Assembly (NCBI GenBank): GCA_963281255.1
Contig: OY725502.1
Coordinates: forward strand, 806,001 to 870,000
Direction: 5' to 3'
Source of the DNA: Aphrocallistes beatrix
Lineage: Eukaryota; Porifera; Hexactinellida; Sceptrulophora; Aphrocallistidae
Length of the DNA stretch: 64,000 nucleotides
The notes under the pieces were generated by a model that saw nothing but the letters and a program-made list of their open reading frames with translations, was not told the origin of the DNA and made no database searches. Below are positions 54,967-64,000 of the stretch, piece after piece (positions within the stretch are counted from its first letter, which is position 1; each line of letters begins with the position of its first letter). Made by a program: the position numbers and the translations under genes.

Positions 54967-55455
54967 TTACCGAGATAAATCAGTACAAATTTCAGTAAAA
55001 CTTTCAAACTCTTCAAAGTCAATCTTTCCATCATTGTTTATGTCCAACTTTTTGAATATTGCTTGTATTTGATTCTCATCTCCGCTGTTGAGTGAGAAGA
55101 ACACGGTAGACATGTCAGTGAGGTCGATGAATCCATCTCTGTTCAAATCAAAGCTGTCGAACACCAGTTTAATCTGGTTGCGTTTTTCCTTCCTTTCCCT
55201 GTCCTGGATAAGTTCTATAAAGTTTCCAAACGTGATGTGACCACATCCACTTTTGTCTGCTTCATTAATGATTTCTCGAATCTCTTCCTCTCCAACATGT
55301 TGTAGTGAATCTCTCAAGTAATTCTTCAGTTGTTTGCATGTGATGTATCCATCATTGTTAGGATCAATCGTCGCGAAGAGTTGTCTGTATTCTGTTATTT
55401 CATTGTAGCTGAATTGGCTGAAAAGCTCTGATTGCATTGGTGCAGATGTTTGCAT
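54967..55455 (-). CDS. Calmodulin-like EF-hand protein 2
   Basis: Paralogue of the gene at 52727-53215 with the same 162-residue length when started at the ATG at 55455 (MQTSAPMQSELFSQF). The frame is open to an ATG at 55515, but a minus-strand TATAAATA at 55531-55538 would start transcription at about 55506-55511, downstream of that ATG. The paralogue's start aligns with 55455, so 55455 is preferred. Four EF loops have the same substitutions at loop ends (Gln, Asn, Asp, Glu). The core is nearly identical at DNA level. Differences cluster in the first ~10 residues and after loop 4 (ESFTEICTDLSR), suggesting recent duplication or gene conversion of the core with divergent ends, perhaps giving different targets. 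Confidence 0.85.
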   Translation of the reverse strand: MQTSAPMQSELFSQFSYNEITEYRQLFATIDPNNDGYITCKQLKNYLRDSLQHVGEEEIREIINEADKSGCGHITFGNFIELIQDRERKEKRNQIKLVFDSFDLNRDGFIDLTDMSTVFFSLNSGDENQIQAIFKKLDINNDGKIDFEEFESFTEICTDLSR

Positions 55456-55530
55456 TTTAATGTGATGATTTAATCTCTTGATTTTGTTGGTGAAATTGAA
55501 TTGTATTTGATTCATTCAGATGTTTTTTTG

Positions 55531-55538
55531 TATTTATA
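55531..55538 (-). promoter_or_regulatory. Candidate TATA box of EF-hand gene 2
   Basis: TATAAATA on the minus strand, 76-83 bp before the chosen ATG (55455) but only 16 bp before the upstream ATG (55515). The geometry argues for the downstream start. Confidence 0.55.
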
Positions 55539-56790
55539 CTAAATCAACTGTCCATTCCAACTTAGTATTAGTTGGTTGCTTTATGCTAATCTCTTTCGAT
55601 TAGCAGATTAACAATGTTGAAACTTTTTAAAAAATTTACTTCCTTGTGAACTTTACCGTTTTACCTCTTTTTGTACTTAATGAAACAATTATTATTGCAT
55701 TTTCATATATCCTTATCGGATATTGTCATAATAGTACAGTTTTCTATTGAACTTAGGTACTTTTTGTCATTTTTATTTTTACATTAAAATTATCAATTAG
55801 GAAATTAGGTTGAACTTTAATACTTCCTCTTCCGCCGGATTTGAATCACATTGAAAATATTTGCTCATCGTTTCTTTAGAACAAATATCTGAAGTTAGGT
55901 AAGGAAGGTTTGTCTTCAATATTTATAATCCCAAAAGTAAAAAATAGGTCAAAAACATTGTTACTAGATGTTTGCTTTTTATATTTATGCACAGTAAAAC
56001 GAGTCTTTCGTCCACTCATTTTCTGCACATATAGATCTAGACTCGTAAAATTTGTCCCGATTTTCCAAGTTTAGAAAAAAATGTGAGGAAGCCCAAAACA
56101 AATAAATCAGGACTAATTTTGCTTATCTCCACCACCTGAATGAAGTATTTCACATTACAACATTAAAGCAGGCTTCTTTGCCCCGAAGTATCCATCATAC
56201 CATTGATATTATATGATAGTATTCTGGTAGTCGCCATTTTTGGTAGTGATTTAAGCATTGGGAATCCGAAAAATTTATTACTTCTACAAAGGATATGCTG
56301 CAAGTGCTGATTGACTAGTGGATTGAAACTACTGGTATTATAGGCTAATCATAGCGCATCTAGTGAATCTGCAAGTAATAAAATGGTCAGTGCTTAGCCC
56401 AAACTTTCAGTTTTATAACGGTAACTACTTGCACTCATGCAAACAATTCGTAACATAATGACCGAAAGCTAACTTTTACGGAGTAAATATATCAAGAATA
56501 TTCAAGTAATACTATTCAAGTAATGTTTGCTGATACAACGTAGTTTTAATGATAGGGTGTGTTTTATCAATACACTTACGTTTGATTATTAAAAATGTGG
56601 AATAGCAAGATTAGTTTCTCCTTAAGTTATCCTCATGCCTCAAGATGCTGATATTGTTTATTTCGCTCATCTAATGTTCACCTATTAGCAAACAAAATTT
56701 TGACTTGATATTAGGAGAACCCCACCTATTTGTATATTGTATTTCAAAATATATACGTATCAATAAATTAGATTAATTTTTCCCTCCGAA
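55539..56790. other. Spacer upstream of EF-hand 2 and NHL 2
   Basis: This is the divergent intergenic region between the minus-strand EF-hand gene and the plus-strand NHL gene. AT-rich, with no repeat recognised. AAAATATATAC about 45 bp before the NHL start is a weak TATA-like candidate. Confidence 0.5.
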
Positions 56791-57777
56791 ATGTACGAAA
56801 ATGATGAGAAGATCTACTATTCCTTGAACTCTTCCATCCAGCTCATCCCGAATGACCTTAGAACTAATTCCTGCCAAGCTTCAAATCACTTCTTGGATGA
56901 CCCTGTTAAGTTGGTTAAGTTGAAAACTGAAAGAAATTCTCTACCTTTTGAGACAACTCATTCAAAACGTGTTTGGGCAGTCTGTGAGCGTGGGAAGGGC
57001 AGCACTTGCCTAAATCACCCGAAAGGACTAACCATTGATAAGAATACTGGTGTTATATATGTTGCAGACTGTTTGAACCATAGAATTCAGTGTTTCGAGA
57101 AGAACGGCAATTGGATTAAATCAATCACTTCATCCTTCCTTACGTTCCCTTGGGGTGTCACCTTGTTTGGAGAATCTCTCTATGTCACCTGCTCTACTGC
57201 ATACACGAACTATCTCCTCAAACTGTGTAGAGTAACAGGAGATGAAAAAGGTGTTGTGGCGAGTGAGGCGTGGTTAGCTGGCCTTGATACTGACTTGATG
57301 GAGAATATTTACGCCTGTGATACCAATCGCTGTGTTCATGTGTTTGATTCAACACTCAACTACATAAACAGGATCAAACTCAAATCCTATTACCTCCACA
57401 CAAACACAGAGACTTGGGATGTTAAAATATTTGAAAATGAGTTCATTTACGTTCTATGCGAAGAGAGTCAGTATCCTGTACAACTTTTCAATCTAAAAGG
57501 AAAGCTGGTGAAATGTATAATACATCAGAGCGAAATTTCGCGCGGCTACTTCTTTCATATCGACTGGGAACGTAACATTATAATAAGTGACAACCAAGAG
57601 TCGGTTATTCGAGTATTCAGCAGGCATGGGGATCTCATCGTGGTGCTCGGGGAGACAGAGCGTCCAAGTGATGGTCCTATGCTGAAGACGCCGACTGGAG
57701 TCTCCCTCAGCAGTGAGGGGGAACTGATCGTGTGCGATTTTAAATCTACACACGCGTTACAGGCTCTACAATCCTAA
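56791..57777 (+). CDS. NHL-repeat protein 2 (no coiled-coil)
   Basis: This is a 328-residue single-exon protein, most of it a β-propeller of NHL-type blades. Clear repeats are LNHPKGLTIDKNTGVIYVADCLNHRIQCF, FPWGVTLFGESLYVTC, ENIYACDTNRCVHVFD, FENEFIYVLCEE, RNIIISDNQESVIRVFS and TPTGVSLSSEGELIVCDF. The N-terminus (SSIQLIPND) aligns with SNIQLIPGG of the 44.1-kb protein, so the two are paralogues and this one lacks the ~120-residue coiled-coil N-terminus. An in-frame TAA 30 bases before the ATG rules out an extension in this exon; an upstream exon was not found. NHL propellers bind RNA or protein partners; no specific role can be given. Confidence 0.82.
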   Translation: MYENDEKIYYSLNSSIQLIPNDLRTNSCQASNHFLDDPVKLVKLKTERNSLPFETTHSKRVWAVCERGKGSTCLNHPKGLTIDKNTGVIYVADCLNHRIQCFEKNGNWIKSITSSFLTFPWGVTLFGESLYVTCSTAYTNYLLKLCRVTGDEKGVVASEAWLAGLDTDLMENIYACDTNRCVHVFDSTLNYINRIKLKSYYLHTNTETWDVKIFENEFIYVLCEESQYPVQLFNLKGKLVKCIIHQSEISRGYFFHIDWERNIIISDNQESVIRVFSRHGDLIVVLGETERPSDGPMLKTPTGVSLSSEGELIVCDFKSTHALQALQS

Positions 57778-60700
57778 TTCAGTTATTTTGTGCATGTATC
57801 CTCACTTATTTTCGTTGTTATATTCACCAAATTTGGATCCTTACTTTTGACCCCAATACTCAAATCGGATAATGCATTACTGCCTGTTATTAATTAATTT
57901 GGAGGCGACTCCACTGTTTCGATATTCATGCGTTTTGATGAAGGTACGTTCGATTTCGAATTCGTTTCATCGCTAGTCTTATTCCCATAGATGAAACCTC
58001 GCTCCAACTAATGACACTGAACAGGCCTCCTTTCACCTTCTAGAAGGACAGGAATAAAATACTCTCTTCCATATTCTCTAATTCCTAGCTATTTCCAAGA
58101 ACGGCACTACAGCTGCCGATAGAGAGGGACCTGACACGCCTACCTCCTCTGCCAATTCTAAGCACAAATTGCTGCCTTGGATTGGAGTTGATTTTAAATC
58201 TGTCGCTACGATGAGGATTAGAAATGCTAGGGATGCTCTTCTTGAGAATTTATTCATACAAAAGTGAATAGTGCTCTCGCTAGCCACGCTACGCAAGTGC
58301 GCGAACGCGCTTGTATATCAAGAATTTTTTCCTTAAATTAAAACAGAAATTCGCTTTTATTGGATACACTAGGAAATGTGAGTTCTAGAGAAATATTCGA
58401 CATTTACTTCTGGTATTAACAACTTTTATATTTGAAGATTTTAACTGTGTTTTTCAATCTCTGGACTGAACTTAGATTATGGTATTTTAAACTTTTTACT
58501 TATTAAGACATACGTATTTCACAATTTAACATTTCTCACTTCCAATATATACCTAGAAGCAGTAGCAGAATGGATCTGAATATGTTTAAGAAACAGCTCG
58601 TCTCAATTTTGAGGGAAGAGATGGGTAAGATGAGGGAGGTCCGCAGAAGTAATTCATTCAACTTTTAATTGAAGAACTTTTTAACCCTGACTTTGGTAAA
58701 CTCTCCTATACTTATCTCTCAATTGAATTACTACGCGTACTAGTATCTCTTCACTTAACTCATTCAAACTTAGAGAGATGTGAAAAGTTTTGATGTTAGA
58801 ATATTGTCTCTATGTTCTATCTATATTTTATTTCCATCGCTAGAGGTATGTTTTACGTATTGGTTAACGGAATAGATTACTGGTTCAATATGTTCCCCTT
58901 TTTGAACGAAGCTTCCTAATTAATTATACTTCTTAACATATGTTCAAAATACGTAGCTCCCCTGAATTTGATTAGAATTGCGTCCACCACGTAGAATTAC
59001 GTCCACCATGTTCTGCTTTATTATCCAATTTGTGCATATTTAATACACTGATTTATGATAACAAGTAATTACATATTTTGTTGAATCATTTGGCACTAAA
59101 CCGAACTAATAAGTGGTCATTTTAGTCCATCCCGCCAATTGACGATCAATTGACGAGTTGAACTTGATTGAATGCATGATGATGTAGAGGTATGATGCAA
59201 GTTCTTAAAACTAGACAAGTTGCACCATTTGAGCTATTGTTTTCCATTCACCACAATGCAATGAATAATCTCTGAGAATTTTATATTAATTAATTGTTGA
59301 ATTCATAGTAAGAGAGTAAGCAAAAGAACTTATTTAGGACAAATGCTTATGTTTAATTTGTGAGAGTTCTTCTTTGAATCAAAAGAATTGCTGATAAGAT
59401 CATTTAATTGGTCACGCATAGTTCATAGATTATCTAACCTCAATGACAAAATACTGAATTCACTATATTTTGTTGACTTGTTATTTTTGTGGATACTTAC
59501 AGCGATATCGATGATACTTTACGATGGTCACCGCAATGATCATCGGTGAAGTTTTTTGGTGTTTCTTAGGAACCAATAATTTAATTTTGATTATCCGAAC
59601 TACCTGGGACCAAAATGTTCGGATAGTGGAAAATTCGGATAATTGAAGGATACTGAGGATAAGTTGTAGTGGGATCAGCCCTAAAGTCCTGATAATCGAG
59701 GTTCCACCGTACAGCAGAATGTCAGTTATCCGAACGTTCCGGGACCAAGAGGGGTTCGGATAGCTGAAGTTCGAAAAAACTGGAGTTCAGACAAGTGCCT
59801 TTCTACTTTTGTAAGTATCATTTTGTTGAACTGAGAATGATTTATTTAATGTAGTTGAGTAACACTATTTGACGAAAGAACGAGTAATATTATTTTCTAC
59901 CGTATTTCTATGGACTACATAATTTATTGCGTTCGATTTGCAGCATATAATGGTGGTTAAAAATGATTATTGCAATTCTCTTGGATCAAGTAGGAATCTG
60001 TAGGATCATTTCCAAATTTTTTATAAGTACGTACTAGTTTGGTTAACCTAGGGGAGGGGGGTTCGGATAACTGAAGTGTTCAGATAACTAACGTCCTGTT
60101 ATTTGATCAGAAAGAATAATTATTACGTAGATACGTAATGACATTTATGAGAATAGATTATAAATGTCATTACGTATCTACGTAATAATTATTATTTCTG
60201 ATCAAATAACAGGACGTGAGTTATCTGAACACAGTTTAACGACCAATAGACATCTACAATGGTATCATCTGCCTGTGATGTAGAAGAGGTTACATATATT
60301 GCGTCTCTATTGCATAACATTTTTCAAACTGTCATGACTGCATTAGTGGACTGATAAACTTCCAGGAAGTTACGTGCCAAATACACTTTCATTTCACAAC
60401 TTTATCGCACTCGTCACTACATCTGAATATGATCCAAGTAACAAGCTAGTCATGATATACTAGGCATAACTCGCATCCCTACGTGCTGTTTAGGTTAATT
60501 TCATATATCCAGAGTGAGCAGTTAGGCAAACTAGATCTCTCTGAGTCACTTTTCAGACAGAATTATAATCGAACCACTGTAGTTAATTCCAGATCCTAGG
60601 TAAACAGCTGCAGGATCTAAGGGTCACTCAAACCATTCATATGATTCTCCTCATTTCATCAAGTTTTCAAAGACAAATTACTTATATTCTAAGCTAGTCA

Positions 60701-60812
60701 GTGATTAATCGTAATTTCTTAACAAGCCAACAACTAATTTATTTCTGACACAAGTGGCTGTATATTTGTCGCAGTCGATATTAGCATAGTTAGAATATAA
60801 TACAGAATAGGA
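57778..60812. other. Intergenic region upstream of DYNC1H1
   Basis: No confirmed gene. It contains a possible orphan exon (58089-58267), a GC-rich repeat end at ~58277-58311 (GCTACGCAAGTGCGCGAACG) matching ~19806-19850, pogo-type terminal-repeat fragments at ~59595-59780 (GTTCGGATA boxes, CGAGGTTCCACCGTA) and a 157-bp palindrome. A short frame at 58570-58668 with a donor-like GGTAAGA was noted but not accepted. Confidence 0.5.
60076..60232. repeat. 157-bp palindrome (73-bp arms, 11-base loop)
   Basis: The arms 60076-60148 and 60160-60232 are complementary with two or three mismatches (GTGTTCAGATAACT, ACGTCCTGTTATTTGATCAG, ACGTAGATACGTAATGACAT). GTTCGGATAACTGAAGTGTT just outside resembles the pogo-type boxes nearby, so it is probably a foldback MITE derived from that family. 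Confidence 0.9.
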
Positions 60813-63800
60813 ATGGCAGAGGAGCCGAGCAGTCTGGAAACAGGATCTAGCGCGGATTCCTCGCATACACAGGGCCCTGTCCCTCCTGAGATACGACAGG
60901 AACTGAGTCCTAACATCCTGGTGGGCTACGTAAGAAGGATGGTGGTAGCAATGCTCCAGGAAGGAGAAGATGAAGGAGCTGAAGCGAAAGCTTTGGATCA
61001 GTGTATGGATAGAAGGGAGGCGAAGGAAGCGATCAGAAAGTACATCAGGGACGCACAGGAGAAAACTTTACAGGTAGCCTATGACATCTTCAATATGTGT
61101 GCAGTAGATAATGCATTTTTCCCTATGCTCTTACTACAGCAGTAAATCAATGGTTTATACAAATTGTGCCTATTAGGCAAATCCACTGTATCAAAAGCTT
61201 ATCCTGATATGTCTGTAGATAAGCAAGCAGGTGACGTCAACATCAGAGGCGGATCCAGAAGAGAGCTCGATGGAGAAGACGTTCTCCCGCGAAGTCAGCT
61301 ACCACCTGTCACTAGGCTCCTCCTACCGGGCCAACAGCACAGCTCTCTTCTTCATCAAGAGCTCAGGCATGCTGGAGGCGGGAAAGCCTCTCAACAGTCA
61401 GATTCACGTGATGAACTTCGGGGATGGGTCTCCTTTCGAGACGCTGCACTCGTACGTACGGAATGCAGTCACGCCCTACTTCAACAACTACATCCACGTG
61501 ACCGGACAGGACAGTAGAGAGGCGGACAAGCTGGTGCCAGCTGTGCAGAAGAAGATGAGTGAGTTGGAGATCTCTCTGCTCCACCTGCAGCAGAATATTA
61601 GCATCCCCGAGGTGGAACTCACCACCTCCCGCCGGATCAAGGAGGTGGTACAGGCCGCACAGGAACAGTCCAGGAAAGCGACCTTCGAGGATTTCGGAGA
61701 GGAGTTAGAAGACCCTAAGTTCCTGTCCAAGCTGCAGAACGACGTAAAGGATTGGATAAAGAAGATACAGAAAGTGACTGTGCTCACACAGGACCCTGCT
61801 CTAGGGTCTGCTCTCCAGGAGATGACGTTCTGGATCAACATGGAGTACGCACTGCAGAAGATTCAGCACATGAAGGCTAGCCCAGAGGTAGTGCTGACCA
61901 TGGATTGCCTCAAGAAAGCTAAGAAGTTCCGAGTCTTCGTCTCATTCGACACAGACACTGGCCTCATCATGGCGATGCAGAAGGTAGAGGACTACTGCAC
62001 ATTCCTTCGAGACTTCCCTATCCAGGATCTTCTAGGCGCCACAGACCTTGAGCCGATCGCTGAGAGTATTCGGCAGATATTCACACACCTGAGGAAGGCG
62101 CGTAACTCCACCTACCCGACTCAGCGGCTGTCTAAGCTGGTGGAGGCTGTGTCGGTGGATCTGTCACAGCAGATGCTCAAGATCCTCAGCTCGCGGAAAC
62201 TGATGCAGATTCCGTACTCGGAGTTCTCAGAGTTGTACCAGCGATGCCACACGGTGTTCAAGATATGGGACGACAACTACGACAAGTTCCAGACCATGAT
62301 GAGAGAAAGCAAGCGGCAGAGGACGACTGGGTCTGGGGGGCTCATGTCGATGAAGATATTCCCCGAGCACAGGAAGTTGTCGGAGCGTCTGAAGAGATTG
62401 GCAGAGTTCCGTCTCCAACATGAACAGCTGCAGTCCGTCATCTCACGCGTCCTCTCCCCCGGGGACACATCCGACCCCTCTGACATATTCCTGCAGGACA
62501 GCCAGTCCGCTACGCGGGAGGTGAACAACGCCTACGAAGACATGAAGCTGCTGGACGTCCTGGACTTGACCCCGGACGGCCAGCAGTCCTGGGAGGGGGC
62601 GCTGCGTCGCTACAACGAGCGCATCGACCGAGTGGAGACGCGCATCGCGGCGAGACTGCGAGACCAGCTGGGCACCGCCAAGAACGCTCTGGAGATGTTC
62701 CGTATATTCTCCAGGTTCAATGCGCTGTTCGTGCGCCAGCACATCCGTGGCGCTATCCGCGAGTACCAGGCGGAGCTGATGACGCGAGTGAAGGAGGACA
62801 TAGAGACGCTGCAGAACATCTACAAGAGCAGCTACAGCAGCACCAGCGCCAAGAGGCTGTGCAAAGTGAGGGACTTGCCCCCGGTCTCTGGGAGCATCAT
62901 ATGGGCCGGTCAGATCCAGAACCAGCTCGGCACCTACCTCAAGAGGTTGGAGGATGTGTTGGGGAGTGGTTGGCAAGGACACAGTGAAGGTGAGTTTGGA
63001 TTGTCCCGAATTGGAAAGATTGGACAGCTTTCAGTTAGCCTTCTGCTTGTCCATTCGGTCAGGTACCATGGATTAATACGTTGGTAACATTCAAGTCCTA
63101 CTTGCTTACAGCTCGTGGACACTTCTAAATTTAGTTTTCTTATTATTGTGTCGCGCTATACAATTTGGTGGCGATAGTTATCGTTAAGTTACGATGAAGC
63201 AGATCGAACCACAATGCTATTTTTTAGATACACCAGGACATTATTAATTATTTCCTTGAATTGTTTAGGAAACAAACTGAAAGATGAGGGAGACCAGTTC
63301 AGTCAGAAGCTGAACCCAGATCCCATCTTCCAGCAGTGGATCCAGACGATGGGACAGCGGAAACTGAATGTACAAGGTCCCATATTCTCAGTCACGCACA
63401 AGCCTAAGCCCGGCGGCATGGGCAGCATCCGTAAGCTCATCGTTAACTATACTCTGGACATGATAACATTCGCGAAAGAAACAAACAACTTGAAATGGCT
63501 CGAGTTCCGTCCTCCCTTCGCATTCACTCAGAAAGCGCACCAAGTCAACCAGAACTATCCACACGCCATCACACTGATGGACACGATCCGTAGCTACGAG
63601 CGAGGCTGTGAGAAACTGAACGACAGAAATGAGCAGAAGATCATCCCCCTCCTACTCGCTAGCTCCAAGTCCCACATCCAGAAACTGATCCTGGAGGGAG
63701 CGAACCTAGCCTGGGACAACTTCCGCATGACAGGGTACGTGGAGTCCCTCACGGAGGCAGTGTCCCGCTTCCAGGACAAGGTGGACGATATCTACCGGTG

Positions 63801-64000
63801 GGTGGACGAGACGGAATCGCTGCTGGTCACGCTGGAGACATGCGTATACGCGGATGCCTCGTTCAGACAAGCGATCGACAAACTGCAATCCATGGTGGAC
63901 GAACTCAGTCTGATGGGCATCTCCAACCTCCACGAGTGTGTAAGCATTCTGGACAAGAAGGTGGAGCTGAAGCTGGTCGCGCGCGCAAAGTCAGCGGCGG
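60813..64000 (+). CDS. DYNC1H1: Cytoplasmic dynein 1 heavy chain, first three exons (3' part outside window)
   Basis: The motor subunit for minus-end-directed transport on microtubules. Exons: 60813-61073 (phase 0), 61231-62989 (phase 1), 63269 to beyond the window, all with GT/AG borders. The visible ~915 residues are the N-terminal tail, which dimerises and binds intermediate and light-intermediate chains. Matches with animal DYNC1H1 in order: SPFETLHSYVRNAVTPYF, KKMSELEISLLHLQQNI, DPALGSALQEMTFW, VSFDTDTGL, IFTHLRKARN, KLMQIPYSEFSE, then across the exon 2/3 junction VLGSGWQGHSEG-NKLKDEG, NNLKWLEFRPPFAF, and YERGCEKLNDRN. The first exon is poorly conserved, as in other animals, and its start is the only suitable ATG. 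Exon 2 is 1759 bases long, so the gene is much less split than the vertebrate one. The ATPase ring lies downstream. Confidence 0.92.

Noticed and set aside
55456..55515. Upstream in-frame ATG as start of EF-hand gene 2
   Set aside because: It lies only 16 bp after the TATA box, before the expected transcription start, and the paralogue begins at the position of the ATG at 55455.
58570..58668. Micro-gene or 5' exon (start MDLNMFKKQLVSILREEMG, then donor-like GGTAAGA)
   Set aside because: Only 32 codons, no homologue recognised and no matching acceptor chosen; too weak to call.

Overview
The window is animal (metazoan) nuclear DNA, AT-rich and crowded with small non-autonomous DNA transposons. 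The evidence is spliceosomal introns with GT/AG borders, orthologues of general animal or eukaryotic genes (DPH2, LMAN1/ERGIC-53, the UPF0193/EVG1 family, cytoplasmic dynein 1 heavy chain), a giant VLIG/URGCP-type GTPase, NHL-repeat proteins and Maf-like bZIP proteins. The taxon cannot be fixed from the sequence alone. Large intron-poor genes, lineage-specific NHL and VLIG proteins and abundant MITEs would fit an early-branching invertebrate such as a sponge or cnidarian, but this is inference.

Layout. 1-858: 3' part of DPH2. 5.1-6.3 kb: an intronless RBR ubiquitin ligase with a C-terminal membrane segment (RNF217-like). 6.5-34.4 kb: a long accessory stretch holding only two small recognisable genes, both on the minus strand, encoding divergent Maf-like bZIP proteins (16.4-16.8 and 29.1-29.5 kb). 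The rest is repeats: a GC-rich hairpin repeat family carrying CRE/AP-1 motifs, pogo-, hAT- and TTAA-type MITEs, a 20-bp minisatellite, a tRNA-derived SINE, and an ~0.85-kb segment present twice in inverted orientation 13 kb apart. 34.4-46.3 kb is gene-dense, all on the plus strand: single-exon VLIG GTPase, actin-like protein without its N-terminus, four-exon LMAN1, coiled-coil/NHL protein, UPF0193 protein. 46.3-52.7 kb: repeats, including a dead mariner copy. 52.7-55.5 kb: two nearly identical EF-hand genes on the minus strand flanking a large imperfect palindrome. 56.8-57.8 kb: a second NHL protein. 60.8 kb to the end: the first three exons of DYNC1H1.

No operon-like functional unit links the genes. 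Housekeeping trafficking genes (LMAN1, DYNC1H1) are spliced. The RBR, Maf-like, EF-hand, VLIG and NHL genes are single-exon, and several have a TATAAATA-type box 50-85 bp before the start codon, an architecture common in inducible genes. The most notable points are the actin-like protein with substituted catalytic residues, the Maf-like pair lacking the usual basic-region asparagine, the EF-hand pair around a palindrome, and several nested transposon insertions whose target-site duplications and paralogous empty sites can be read directly.
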